A stretch of 64,000 nucleotides of DNA from Roseobacter sp. CCS2 (lineage in GTDB: Bacteria > Pseudomonadota > Alphaproteobacteria > Rhodobacterales > Rhodobacteraceae), in assembly GCF_000169435.1 (NCBI RefSeq), contig NZ_AAYB01000001.1, forward strand, positions 496,001 to 560,000, written 5' to 3'. Positions within the stretch are counted from its first letter, which is position 1, and each line of letters begins with the position of its first letter. The translations under genes were made by a program, and so were the position numbers. Under the pieces are notes generated by a model that made no database searches, had not been told where the DNA came from, and saw nothing but the letters and a program-made list of their open reading frames with translations. Below are positions 8,762-16,666 of this stretch, piece by piece.

Positions 8762-10381
8762 CTAGCTGTGCTCTGCCAAAATCGCGCGTACCTTCATAAT
8801 CATCTGATCACGCGGTACCTCGTACTGGCTGGGACGGTCTTTCCATTCTTCAAGCGTCGCGTTCTTGGCAATCTCAGCGCCCAGGATCAGGTCCTTGATC
8901 TGGACGATGCCTTTGTCAAACTCATCGCTGCCTGCAATGATGGCGACGGGTGACTGACGCTTATCAGCATATTTCAGCTGATTGCCGAAGTTCTTGGGAT
9001 TGCCCAGATAAACCTCGGCCCGGATACCCGCGTTGCGCAGATCAGCAACCATGGTTTGATAATCGGCCATCCGGTCACGATCCATGACGGTGACAACGAC
9101 GGGGCCTTGGGCAGCCGTATCAATCTGCCCCTTCGCGCGCAAAGCCGCCAGCAAACGATCCACGCCAATAGAAACACCGGTCGCAGGGACCTCCTGCCCG
9201 GTAAAGCGCTTGACCAAATCGTCATAGCGCCCGCCACCAGCGACAGAGCCGAAGTTGCGGGGGCGGCCTTTTTCGTCTTTGATTTCGAAGGTCAGTTCGG
9301 CTTCGTAGACGGGACCGGTATAGTAGCCAAGACCACGAACGACCGATGGATCAATAAGGATACGGTCAGCACGATATCCTTGACTAGCAAGAAGACTCTC
9401 AATCTCTTGTAATTCGTCGACTCCGTCCACCCCCACTTGGGAGGAGTAGACCAGCTCGCGAAGGTGATAGAGTGCTGCTCTATTTATCAACTTGTTAGCA
9501 TCGGTGCGAACCGACGGATCAGCAAATTCTTCTATTTCTTTTATATGCTGCGCGTTCTTGAAACTGCCCCAAGCGTCACTTCGCGCAATTGCTGAACTCC
9601 GGACACCTTCAGCGAGCAAGCGGTTTTTTTCTTTTTCCCAATCGACGAAACCCATGACAATCTCGGCCTGCTCATCCGCCAGTGCCGCACCCTTGGTAAA
9701 GTCTCCACTGGCATCCTTGCGGCCTTCGCCCAATAACGCTCGCACACCTTCAACACCCAGCCGATCCAGCTTATCAATCGCGCGCAGCACGATCCCGCGC
9801 TCGGCTTCCTTGTCGTCACCTGACAGGCCCGCGACTTCCATCACGCCATTCAGCACCTTGCGGTTATTCACCCGGATTACATAGTCTCCGCGGTCAATCC
9901 CCACGGCCTCAAGTGTATCCGACAGCATCGCGCAAATCTCGGCATCCGCTGCCACAGAAGACGCACCCACCGTATCCGCATCGCACTGATAAAATTGACG
10001 AAAGCGACCCGGTCCAGGCTTTTCATTACGCCAGACAGGCCCCATCGCGTAGCGGCGATAAGGAAACGGCAGGTCATTGCGATACTGGGCCGCAACCCGC
10101 GCCAGCGGTGCCGTCAAATCATAGCGCAGCGCCAGCCAGTCGTTGTCTTCTTCCCAGGCAAACACACCTTCATTCGGGCGGTCCACATCGGGCAGGAACT
10201 TGCCCAGCGCCTCGACCGTCTCAACAGCAGACGTCTCCAGCGCATCAAACCCATAGCGATGATAGACACCCGCGATCGTGTTCAGCATCTCAGCGCGTGC
10301 GGTGACGTCAGCGCCAAAATAGTCCTGAAAGCCTTTGGGCGTTTGTGCCTTGGGGCGCGGTTGCTTCTTGATCTTGGCCAT
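8762..10381 (-). CDS. hisS: Histidine--tRNA ligase
   Basis: 539 residues. Charges tRNA-His. Class II motifs: [11 protein letters not shown] near the start, [53 protein letters not shown] (motif 2, about 93-146), and histidine-specific [14 protein letters not shown] with [15 protein letters not shown] (about 345-390). ATG 10381 is preferred over a start 7 codons earlier because AGGACC sits 8 bases before it. The protein is longer than most HisRS. Residues about 247-345 (bases about 9345-9645) use codons such as ATA, AGA and TTA and are AT-richer than the flanks, with a lysine/glutamate-rich stretch I do not expect in relatives. The reading frame and motifs are intact. Confidence 0.95.
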   Translation of the reverse strand: MAKIKKQPRPKAQTPKGFQDYFGADVTARAEMLNTIAGVYHRYGFDALETSAVETVEALGKFLPDVDRPNEGVFAWEEDNDWLALRYDLTAPLARVAAQYRNDLPFPYRRYAMGPVWRNEKPGPGRFRQFYQCDADTVGASSVAADAEICAMLSDTLEAVGIDRGDYVIRVNNRKVLNGVMEVAGLSGDDKEAERGIVLRAIDKLDRLGVEGVRALLGEGRKDASGDFTKGAALADEQAEIVMGFVDWEKEKNRLLAEGVRSSAIARSDAWGSFKNAQHIKEIEEFADPSVRTDANKLINRAALYHLRELVYSSQVGVDGVDELQEIESLLASQGYRADRILIDPSVVRGLGYYTGPVYEAELTFEIKDEKGRPRNFGSVAGGGRYDDLVKRFTGQEVPATGVSIGVDRLLAALRAKGQIDTAAQGPVVVTVMDRDRMADYQTMVADLRNAGIRAEVYLGNPKNFGNQLKYADKRQSPVAIIAGSDEFDKGIVQIKDLILGAEIAKNATLEEWKDRPSQYEVPRDQMIMKVRAILAEHS

Positions 10382-10493
10382 TGGGTTGGTCCTGCTGGTC
10401 ACGTGATGGTCCCGCGCCGTTTAACCCGGCAATGTGACAGGGGCAATGCAGTCGTGACTTTCGCAACGCAGGCAGTTGGGTTACGACGATTGC

Positions 10494-10697
10494 ATGGTTG
10501 ACGTGACACATCTTGAAGAACAAATCGCCCACCTGACCCGCACGGTCGAGGAGTTGTCGGATATCGTGGCACGACAAGAGACCGAATTGGCCGTCGCAAC
10601 ACGCCGATTGGCGATGCTGATGGAGCGGGAAGCAGGGCGCGAAATGGAAGCGGGCGGTACGGTGCCTTTGGCAGATCAGCGTCCGCCGCATTGGTAA
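10494..10697 (+). CDS. slyX: SlyX family protein
   Basis: 67 residues. It begins MVDVTHLEEQIAHLTRTVEEL, a single coiled-coil with heptad-like leucines, and ends RPPHW, close to the terminal PPHY signature of SlyX. Function in the cell is unknown. The frame opens 6 codons earlier at a weaker start; ATG 10494 gives the conserved beginning. It is divergent from hisS (112 bases between starts) and converges on dnaE, with a 26-base palindrome filling the gap. Confidence 0.85.
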   Translation: MVDVTHLEEQIAHLTRTVEELSDIVARQETELAVATRRLAMLMEREAGREMEAGGTVPLADQRPPHW

Positions 10698-10710
10698 CAG
10701 CGTGGTCTAT

Positions 10711-10736
10711 GTATGGTGGATCATGATCCACCATAC
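10711..10736. repeat. 26-base perfect palindrome, copy 1
   Basis: Half-site GTATGGTGGATCA followed immediately by its exact reverse complement, with no spacer. It fills the 40-base gap between the convergent slyX and dnaE stops. It is nearly identical to the palindrome at 15151-15176; the only difference, at position 4, is matched by a compensating change at position 23. No T-tract on either side, so it is not a classical intrinsic terminator, though it could form a long RNA hairpin in both transcripts. Confidence 0.9.
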
Positions 10737-10737
10737 T

Positions 10738-13700
10738 TCAGGCATCTTCCACCTCAATCACGCCACCCAGTGACCTGATCGCACCCTTGATCTGCGGATT
10801 GACCGGAAATTCCTCACCCAGGTCCAGCTCAACTTCTCCTGGCAGATCATCGTGCATCAAACAGAAATAAACTGGGCCACGCCCAGCGCGCACAGCGCCA
10901 CCCGTTGCATTGGCCAAAACGCTCTGCACTGATCCGATCACTTCGGGCCCATCAATGAACACCCGCAAACCCGCGCCACCGGCATCGGCCACAACCGCAT
11001 CCACAGGCGAAACGGATCGGCCCAACAGCTTGAGCTGATCAGCCTCCATCGTCGCTTCGCATTGTAATACAACCTGACTGCCCGTTTCCAGATATTCGCG
11101 CGACGCCTCCAGCGTGTCCGAGAACATCGTTACCTCATACTGCCCCGTCGGATCAGACAATTGCACAAAAGCAAAACGGTTGCCCCGTGCAGATTTGCGT
11201 TCCTGACGACCCGAAATTGTCCCTGCCATCTTTACGATAGCAGCGCCTTTTCCGGCCCGCACAATCACATCATCCAGCGTCAGCACCTGTTTGCGTTTGA
11301 GCGGCCCCATGTAATCATCCAGCGGATGGCCTGATAAATAGAACCCGATGGCTTTGAATTCTTCAGCCAACCGTTCAGCAGGCAACCAGTCCTCACCACC
11401 CATTAAACGCGGCTCTTGCAGATCATCCCCTGCATCACCGAACAAAGACACTTGATTAGAGGATTTCTGATCGTGGATCGCCGCTGAATAGGCCGTCAGC
11501 GCATCCAAACTCATCATCACCCGGCGGCGATTGGGATCAAGCACATCAAACGCCCCGGCCCGCGCCAGCATTTCCAAAGGTCGCTTGCTGATCCGCTTAA
11601 GGTCGCAGCGGCGCGCAAAATCAAAGAGGTTCACGAACTCTTTGTCGCCGCGCCCTTCGACAATCAGCTTCATCGCTTCAACGCCTACGTTCTTCAGCGC
11701 GCCCAGCGCATACACCAGCTTTTGATCTTTCACATCGAAGGTGGCCATGGATCGGTTCACACAAGGTGGCGTATACTCAATGCCCAGCCCCTTCTTCACC
11801 TCTTGGAAATAGATGCCCAGTTTGTCGGTCAGGTGAATATCGCAGTTCATCACACCGGCCATAAACTCCACCGGATGGTTCGCCTTTAGCCAAGCCGTTT
11901 GATAGCTGACCACGGCATAGGCCGCCGCGTGCGATTTGTTGAAACCATAGTTGGCGAATTTTTCCAAAAGGTCGAAAACCTCGCGCGCTTTCTTGGGCTC
12001 AACCCCGTTGGCCTTTGCGCCTGCCTCAAACTTGGGGCGTTCCTTGGCCATCTCCTCGGCAATCTTCTTACCCATCGCGCGACGCAGCAGGTCGGCGCCG
12101 CCAAGGCTATAGCCTGCCATGACCTGCGCTATTTCCATCACTTGTTCTTGGTAGACAATAATGCCTTGGGTTTCAGCGAGGATATGATCAATCGACGGAT
12201 GGATCGATTCGAGGTCTTTTTGCCCGTTCTTCACCTCGCAATAGGTTGGAATATTCTCCATCGGGCCGGGACGGTAGAGCGCCACCAAGGCCACGATATC
12301 CTCGATACAGTTCGGCTTCATACGCTTGAGCGCATCCATCATGCCGCTGGATTCCACCTGAAATACAGCGGTGGTTTTGGCACTGGAATAGAGCGCATAG
12401 GATTTTTCGTCATCCAGCGGAATCGCCCCGATGTCGTATTCAAATCCCTCTAGAACGTCATAGAGCTGCGTGCCATCCGCCGCGATATTCAGTGGGCGAC
12501 CAGCCTTTTTGATCAGCTCAACCGCGTTTTGAATAACGGTGAGCGTTTTCAAACCCAAAAAGTCGAACTTCACCAACCCTGCCTGTTCGACCCATTTCAT
12601 GTTGAACTGGGTCGCGGGCATATCGGATCGCGGGTCTTGATATAACGGCACCAGTTCGTCCAAAGGACGGTCGCCAATCACCACACCTGCCGCGTGGGTG
12701 GATGCATTGCGCAGCAAACCTTCGACCTGTTGCGCATAGGTCAGTAGGCGGTCGACCACTTCTTCGTTCTTGGCTTCTTCGCGCAAGCGCGGTTCATCGG
12801 CCAAAGCCTTTTCGATTGAGACCGGTTTGACCCCTTCGACAGGGATCATCTTTGACAGGCGATCCACCTGCCCATAAGGCATCTGCAACACCCGACCTAC
12901 GTCGCGCACAGCAGCCTTGGACAAAAGCGCACCAAAGGTGATGATCTGCCCGACCTTATCGCGCCCGTATTTGTCCTGCACATAGCGGATCACCTCTTCC
13001 CGCCGGTCCATGCAGAAATCGATGTCGAAATCCGGCATCGACACACGTTCGGGGTTTAGGAAGCGTTCAAACAGCAGCGAATAGCGCAGCGGATCAAGAT
13101 CGGTGATCAGCAGCGCGTAGGCCACCAACGACCCCGCGCCAGACCCACGGCCCGGCCCCACGGGAATACCCTCGTCCTTGGCCCATTTGATGAAGTCAGC
13201 CACGATCAGGAAATAGCCGGGAAAACCCATGCCTTCGATAATCCCCAACTCGAACTCAAGGCGCTTCTCATACTCTTCAACCGGGGCGGCATGAGGAATG
13301 ACGGCCAGACGATCCTTCAACCCCTGCTCGGCCTGACGGCGTAGCTCGGCGACCTCATCATCGGCGAACTTGGGCAAGATCGGGTCGCGCTTGTAGGTTT
13401 TGAACGCACACCGTTTGGCGATCTCGACCGTGTTTTCAATCGCCTCTGGCAAGTCAGCAAATAAGGTCGCCATTTCCTGTGGCGATTTCATATAGTGTTG
13501 CGGGGTCAGCCTGCGACGCGCCTCTTGCTGGTCGACGTAGGCTCCTTCCGAGATACAGATCAACGCGTCATGCGCCTCATAAAGCTCGGTCTTGGGGAAG
13601 TAGACATCATTGGTCGCAACCAGCGGCAGGCCTTTGGCATAAGCCATTTCGACATGGCCACGCTCGGACAAACGTTCTGCCTCGGGCAGGCCATCACCGG

Positions 13701-14235
13701 GGTGGCGTTGCAATTCGATATAGAGCCTATCGGTATAGATGGCCGCCAACCGATCAACAATGGCTTCAGCCTTGGGTCGCTGCCCTTGGCGCAACAAACG
13801 GCCTACCGGGCCGTCCGGGCCGCCGGATAAGCAAATCAGCCCTTCGTGATATTGCGCGAATTCATCCAAGCTGACCTGCGGCAACTGACCGTCTGCATCC
13901 AAATAGGCGCAAGAGTTCAGCTTCATCAGGTTCATATACCCGGCCTCGGACTGTGCGAGGAGCACGATAGGCGCAGGTGCCTCAGCCCGTTTGCCAGGTT
14001 CTGGGGTGGCGAATGTCACATCGACCTGACAACCCACGATAGGCTGGATACCTGCTTTTGATGCCCCTTCCGAAAATTCCAAAGCGCAAAACATGTTGTT
14101 GCTGTCTGTGACAGCAACCGCTGGCATCCCCATGCCGGCCACCAAACCGGGCAGCTTTTTGACGGGAATCGCACCCTCAAGCAGCGAGTATTCGGTATGG
14201 GTTCGCAGGTGAATGAATCGGGGATCATTGGTCAT
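10738..14235 (-). CDS. dnaE: DNA polymerase III subunit alpha
   Basis: 1165 residues, full length for DnaE1, the replicative polymerase. The N-terminal PHP domain begins FIHLRTHTEYSLLEGAIPVKKL; the catalytic core shows GPGRGSGAGSLVAYAL (about 361) and the aspartate motif PDFDIDFCMDRREEVIRYV (about 399-417); then the ASTHAAGVVI region, LYRPGPMENIP, and NYGFNKSHAAAYAVVSYQTAWLK (about 757). A C-terminal OB fold (MAGTISGRQERKSARGNRFAFVQLSD) follows. Ends at the palindrome separating it from slyX. The region before ATG 14235 has no strong ribosome site. Confidence 0.98.
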   Translation of the reverse strand: MTNDPRFIHLRTHTEYSLLEGAIPVKKLPGLVAGMGMPAVAVTDSNNMFCALEFSEGASKAGIQPIVGCQVDVTFATPEPGKRAEAPAPIVLLAQSEAGYMNLMKLNSCAYLDADGQLPQVSLDEFAQYHEGLICLSGGPDGPVGRLLRQGQRPKAEAIVDRLAAIYTDRLYIELQRHPGDGLPEAERLSERGHVEMAYAKGLPLVATNDVYFPKTELYEAHDALICISEGAYVDQQEARRRLTPQHYMKSPQEMATLFADLPEAIENTVEIAKRCAFKTYKRDPILPKFADDEVAELRRQAEQGLKDRLAVIPHAAPVEEYEKRLEFELGIIEGMGFPGYFLIVADFIKWAKDEGIPVGPGRGSGAGSLVAYALLITDLDPLRYSLLFERFLNPERVSMPDFDIDFCMDRREEVIRYVQDKYGRDKVGQIITFGALLSKAAVRDVGRVLQMPYGQVDRLSKMIPVEGVKPVSIEKALADEPRLREEAKNEEVVDRLLTYAQQVEGLLRNASTHAAGVVIGDRPLDELVPLYQDPRSDMPATQFNMKWVEQAGLVKFDFLGLKTLTVIQNAVELIKKAGRPLNIAADGTQLYDVLEGFEYDIGAIPLDDEKSYALYSSAKTTAVFQVESSGMMDALKRMKPNCIEDIVALVALYRPGPMENIPTYCEVKNGQKDLESIHPSIDHILAETQGIIVYQEQVMEIAQVMAGYSLGGADLLRRAMGKKIAEEMAKERPKFEAGAKANGVEPKKAREVFDLLEKFANYGFNKSHAAAYAVVSYQTAWLKANHPVEFMAGVMNCDIHLTDKLGIYFQEVKKGLGIEYTPPCVNRSMATFDVKDQKLVYALGALKNVGVEAMKLIVEGRGDKEFVNLFDFARRCDLKRISKRPLEMLARAGAFDVLDPNRRRVMMSLDALTAYSAAIHDQKSSNQVSLFGDAGDDLQEPRLMGGEDWLPAERLAEEFKAIGFYLSGHPLDDYMGPLKRKQVLTLDDVIVRAGKGAAIVKMAGTISGRQERKSARGNRFAFVQLSDPTGQYEVTMFSDTLEASREYLETGSQVVLQCEATMEADQLKLLGRSVSPVDAVVADAGGAGLRVFIDGPEVIGSVQSVLANATGGAVRAGRGPVYFCLMHDDLPGEVELDLGEEFPVNPQIKGAIRSLGGVIEVEDA

Positions 14236-14282
14236 GCCCGCAAAGTAGCGAAAGCGGGTCAGGCTGCAAGCGAGGTATTTTT

Positions 14283-14336
14283 GTTAGCAATGTGACTAAC
14301 TATCTTGACAGCAGGATCATTAAAGCGCAATACTTA
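14283..14336 (+). promoter_or_regulatory. Promoter and candidate ArsR operator
   Basis: An imperfect palindrome GTTAGCAATGTGACTAAC (14283-14300; 12 of 18 positions symmetrical) lies just upstream of a consensus -35 TTGACA (14305-14310). A weak -10 (CAATAC or TACTTA, 14328-14336) puts the start very near ATG 14342, which has no ribosome site, so the mRNA may be leaderless. The octamer TGACTAAC occurs at 14293-14300 and again overlapping the start codon at 14343-14350. This fits autoregulation by the ArsR protein, but it is inference. Confidence 0.45.
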
Positions 14337-14341
14337 GCTTT

Positions 14342-14674
14342 ATGACTAACCAACTCGATTCCTTTTTCGGCGCGATGGCCGACCCGACCCGCCGCGCTGT
14401 CATTGAACAGCTCGCATCCGGCCCTGCCAGCGTCAGTGAGCTGCACGCGCCACATCAAATGGCGCTGCCTACTTTTATGCGGCACCTCAAAGTGCTCGAA
14501 GACACCGGCATCATGCGGTCTATCAAGAAAGGGCGCGTGCGCACCTGTCATATTGAAGCTGCGCCGCTGATCGAAGCGCAAGGCTGGCTCGCTTGGCAGC
14601 GCGAGATTTGGGAAAGCCGGTTGGACAACTTGGATGCGCTTGCCCACAACATTGCAAACCTGAAGGACACTTAA
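14342..14674 (+). CDS. ArsR-family winged-helix transcriptional regulator
   Basis: 110 residues. It opens TNQLDSFFGAMADPTRRAVIEQLASGPASVSELHAP, then HQMALPTFMRHLKVLEDTGIMRSIKKGRVRTCHIEAAPL: the ArsR-type winged helix with recognition helix near 40-55. No metal-binding cysteine pair is visible, which fits the metal-independent subgroup usually co-encoded with an AHSA1/SRPBCC protein. That partner follows 3 bases downstream, so the regulator probably controls itself and that gene. The inducing signal is unknown. Confidence 0.9.
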   Translation: MTNQLDSFFGAMADPTRRAVIEQLASGPASVSELHAPHQMALPTFMRHLKVLEDTGIMRSIKKGRVRTCHIEAAPLIEAQGWLAWQREIWESRLDNLDALAHNIANLKDT

Positions 14675-14677
14675 ACC

Positions 14678-15142
14678 ATGCCGCTTGATACCAAGTCATT
14701 CGATCTGCACCGTACCCTACCCCTTTCAACAGAACGGCTTTGGCAGGTCCTGACCGACGCCAAAGAGCGGGAAAAATGGGCCGGCCCCGATGCCGCGACA
14801 ATGTTAGAAACTGACTTTGCTGATCTGCGGGTCGGTGGACAAGACCGGCACAGGTTTGGTCCAAAGGATGCACCTGAATTTCTGGTTGATACCCGTTGGT
14901 ATGATCTGACAAAGCCAGAACGTGCCGTTTTTACCGAAACCCTTATCTTCGGAGGTGAGGCAGTGTCCACAAGCCTTGTGACCTATTTGCTGTTAGGCGA
15001 TGGCAATGAAACCAAACTAAGCATCACGGTAGCAGTATCATCGTTTTCCGGCCCCGAGGCGCTGGATGAAATCCAACAAGGCTGGGCGGGTGGCGTGGAT
15101 AACCTTGCCGCATATGCAAAGGCAATTACACAGCCCATATGA
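14678..15142 (+). CDS. SRPBCC (AHSA1-like, START-fold) domain protein
   Basis: 154 residues. SFDLHRTLPLSTERLWQVLTDAKEREKWAGPD is the first strand and helix of the AHSA1-type hydrophobic-ligand-binding fold; VDTRWYDLTKPERAVFTETLIFGG and the C-terminal GWAGGVDNLAAYAKAI helix complete it. Such proteins bind small hydrophobic molecules; the ligand is unknown. It forms a two-gene operon with the ArsR regulator, a common pairing. A 26-base palindrome follows 9 bases after the stop. Confidence 0.85.
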   Translation: MPLDTKSFDLHRTLPLSTERLWQVLTDAKEREKWAGPDAATMLETDFADLRVGGQDRHRFGPKDAPEFLVDTRWYDLTKPERAVFTETLIFGGEAVSTSLVTYLLLGDGNETKLSITVAVSSFSGPEALDEIQQGWAGGVDNLAAYAKAITQPI

Positions 15143-15150
15143 TCCATTTC

Positions 15151-15176
15151 GTAAGGTGGATCATGATCCACCTTAC
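15151..15176. repeat. 26-base perfect palindrome, copy 2
   Basis: Half-site GTAAGGTGGATCA followed directly by its reverse complement. It lies just 3' of the SRPBCC gene and about 135 bases before xdhA. It differs from copy 1 (10711-10736) only at positions 4 and 23, changes that preserve pairing, which suggests the fold or dyad is selected rather than the sequence. No adjacent T-tract. Confidence 0.9.
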
Positions 15177-15310
15177 ACGACGGCCAAGAAATGCTTGCCA
15201 AATCCGCCATCAGTCGCTTTCATGGTGCGCAGCAAAGAGGCTGGTGTCTACGTCGCATCGACACCTGAACCCCCTCGCACAGAATTGGTAAGGCGGCAGG
15301 TCTATATATT

Positions 15311-16666
15311 ATGAACGTCACGTTTCTTCTCAATGGGGAAACCGTGAAGGTGGAGGCGGAACCAACGCGCACCCTGCTTGATTGGCTGCGCGAGGATCGC
15401 GCGCTATGCGGCACCAAAGAAGGCTGTAACGAAGGTGACTGCGGCGCTTGCACGGTGATGGTGACTGACGCCGATGGTGCGAAAGCCCTCAACGCTTGCA
15501 TCCTGTTTCTGCCGCAACTTCACGGCAAGGCGGTCCGCACCGTTGAAGGCATCAGCGGACCCGACGGCGCACTTCATCCCGTGCAACAGGCAATGGTTGA
15601 TCATCACGGCGCGCAATGCGGTTTCTGTACGCCGGGATTTATCGCCTCAATGGCAACCGGGCATCTGCAAGGACGCAGTGATCATGACGATGTGCTGGCG
15701 GGCAACTTGTGCCGCTGCACGGGCTACGCCCCGATTGTGCGCGCGGCAGAAGCGACTGCAGACGCACCAGTGCCGCCTTGGATGAACGACAGCGTGCCAC
15801 AGGTAGAGGCCCAGCCTTATGGCCCGGAAACACTTGATGAATTGGCAGATTGGTATGCCGCCCATCCTGACGCAACGCTGATCGCGGGCGCAACAGATGT
15901 GGGGCTTTGGGTGACCAAGCAACTGCGCGACCTGCCTCAGGTTGCGTTTCTGAACCGCTGCAAGGAACTGCGGGGCATCACCCAAACCGACAAGACCATT
16001 CACTTTGGCGCTGCGGTGACAATGACCGAAGTTCTGGCTGCGATTGGCAAGGATCATCCATCCTATGCTGAATTGATCCGGCGCTACGGGTCCGAACAGG
16101 TGCGCAATGCCGCGACGATTGGCGGGAATATCGCCAATGGATCGCCCATCGGGGATAATCCGCCAGCTTTGATCGCAATGGGGGCAACGCTGCATCTACG
16201 CCATGGTGACATGACGCGCGAAATGCCCCTTGAGGACTTTTTTATCGACTACGGCAAACAAGACCGCGCGCCGGGGGAACTGGTCACTTACGTGACGCTG
16301 CCGAAAAAGGCCCCGGCATTACGGTGCTACAAGATCTCGAAACGGTTCGATCAGGATATCTCGGCCGTGTGCGGCTGCTTCAATGTTATCGTAGCGGATG
16401 GCATTGTGTCTTCCGCCCGGATCGCATTTGGCGGCATGGCTGGCACGCCGCACCGGGCCCATCAGGTCGAAGCTGCACTGACAGGGCAACCCTGGACCCG
16501 CGGCACTATCACCAATGCGGCAGCACGGTTTGGCGAAGACTACACCCCGATGTCCGACATGCGCGCGAGCGCCGCTTACCGATCAGAGATCGCGCAAAAC
16601 CTGCTGCATCGCTATTTCGCAGACATGACCGGGCAGGCCACGTCCGTGTTGGAGGTCACACCATGA
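15311..16666 (+). CDS. xdhA: Xanthine dehydrogenase small subunit (2Fe-2S and FAD)
   Basis: 451 residues. With XdhB it oxidises hypoxanthine and xanthine to urate, passing electrons to NAD. Ferredoxin domain: CGTKEGCNEGDCGACTVMV (about 36-54) for the first 2Fe-2S cluster. Second cluster domain: CGFCTPGF (about 105-112) and GNLCRCTGY (about 132-140). The FAD domain follows: LIAGATDVGLWVTKQLRDLP (about 195) and RNAATIGGNIANGSPIGDNPPALIA (about 264-288), with a CO-dehydrogenase-type flavoprotein C-terminus. Its TGA overlaps the xdhB ATG. An A/T-rich stretch just before ATG 15311 leaves only a weak AGG-type ribosome site. Confidence 0.96.
   Translation: MNVTFLLNGETVKVEAEPTRTLLDWLREDRALCGTKEGCNEGDCGACTVMVTDADGAKALNACILFLPQLHGKAVRTVEGISGPDGALHPVQQAMVDHHGAQCGFCTPGFIASMATGHLQGRSDHDDVLAGNLCRCTGYAPIVRAAEATADAPVPPWMNDSVPQVEAQPYGPETLDELADWYAAHPDATLIAGATDVGLWVTKQLRDLPQVAFLNRCKELRGITQTDKTIHFGAAVTMTEVLAAIGKDHPSYAELIRRYGSEQVRNAATIGGNIANGSPIGDNPPALIAMGATLHLRHGDMTREMPLEDFFIDYGKQDRAPGELVTYVTLPKKAPALRCYKISKRFDQDISAVCGCFNVIVADGIVSSARIAFGGMAGTPHRAHQVEAALTGQPWTRGTITNAAARFGEDYTPMSDMRASAAYRSEIAQNLLHRYFADMTGQATSVLEVTP

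Noticed and set aside
10711..10736. Intrinsic terminator
   Set aside because: No loop and no T-tract on either strand.
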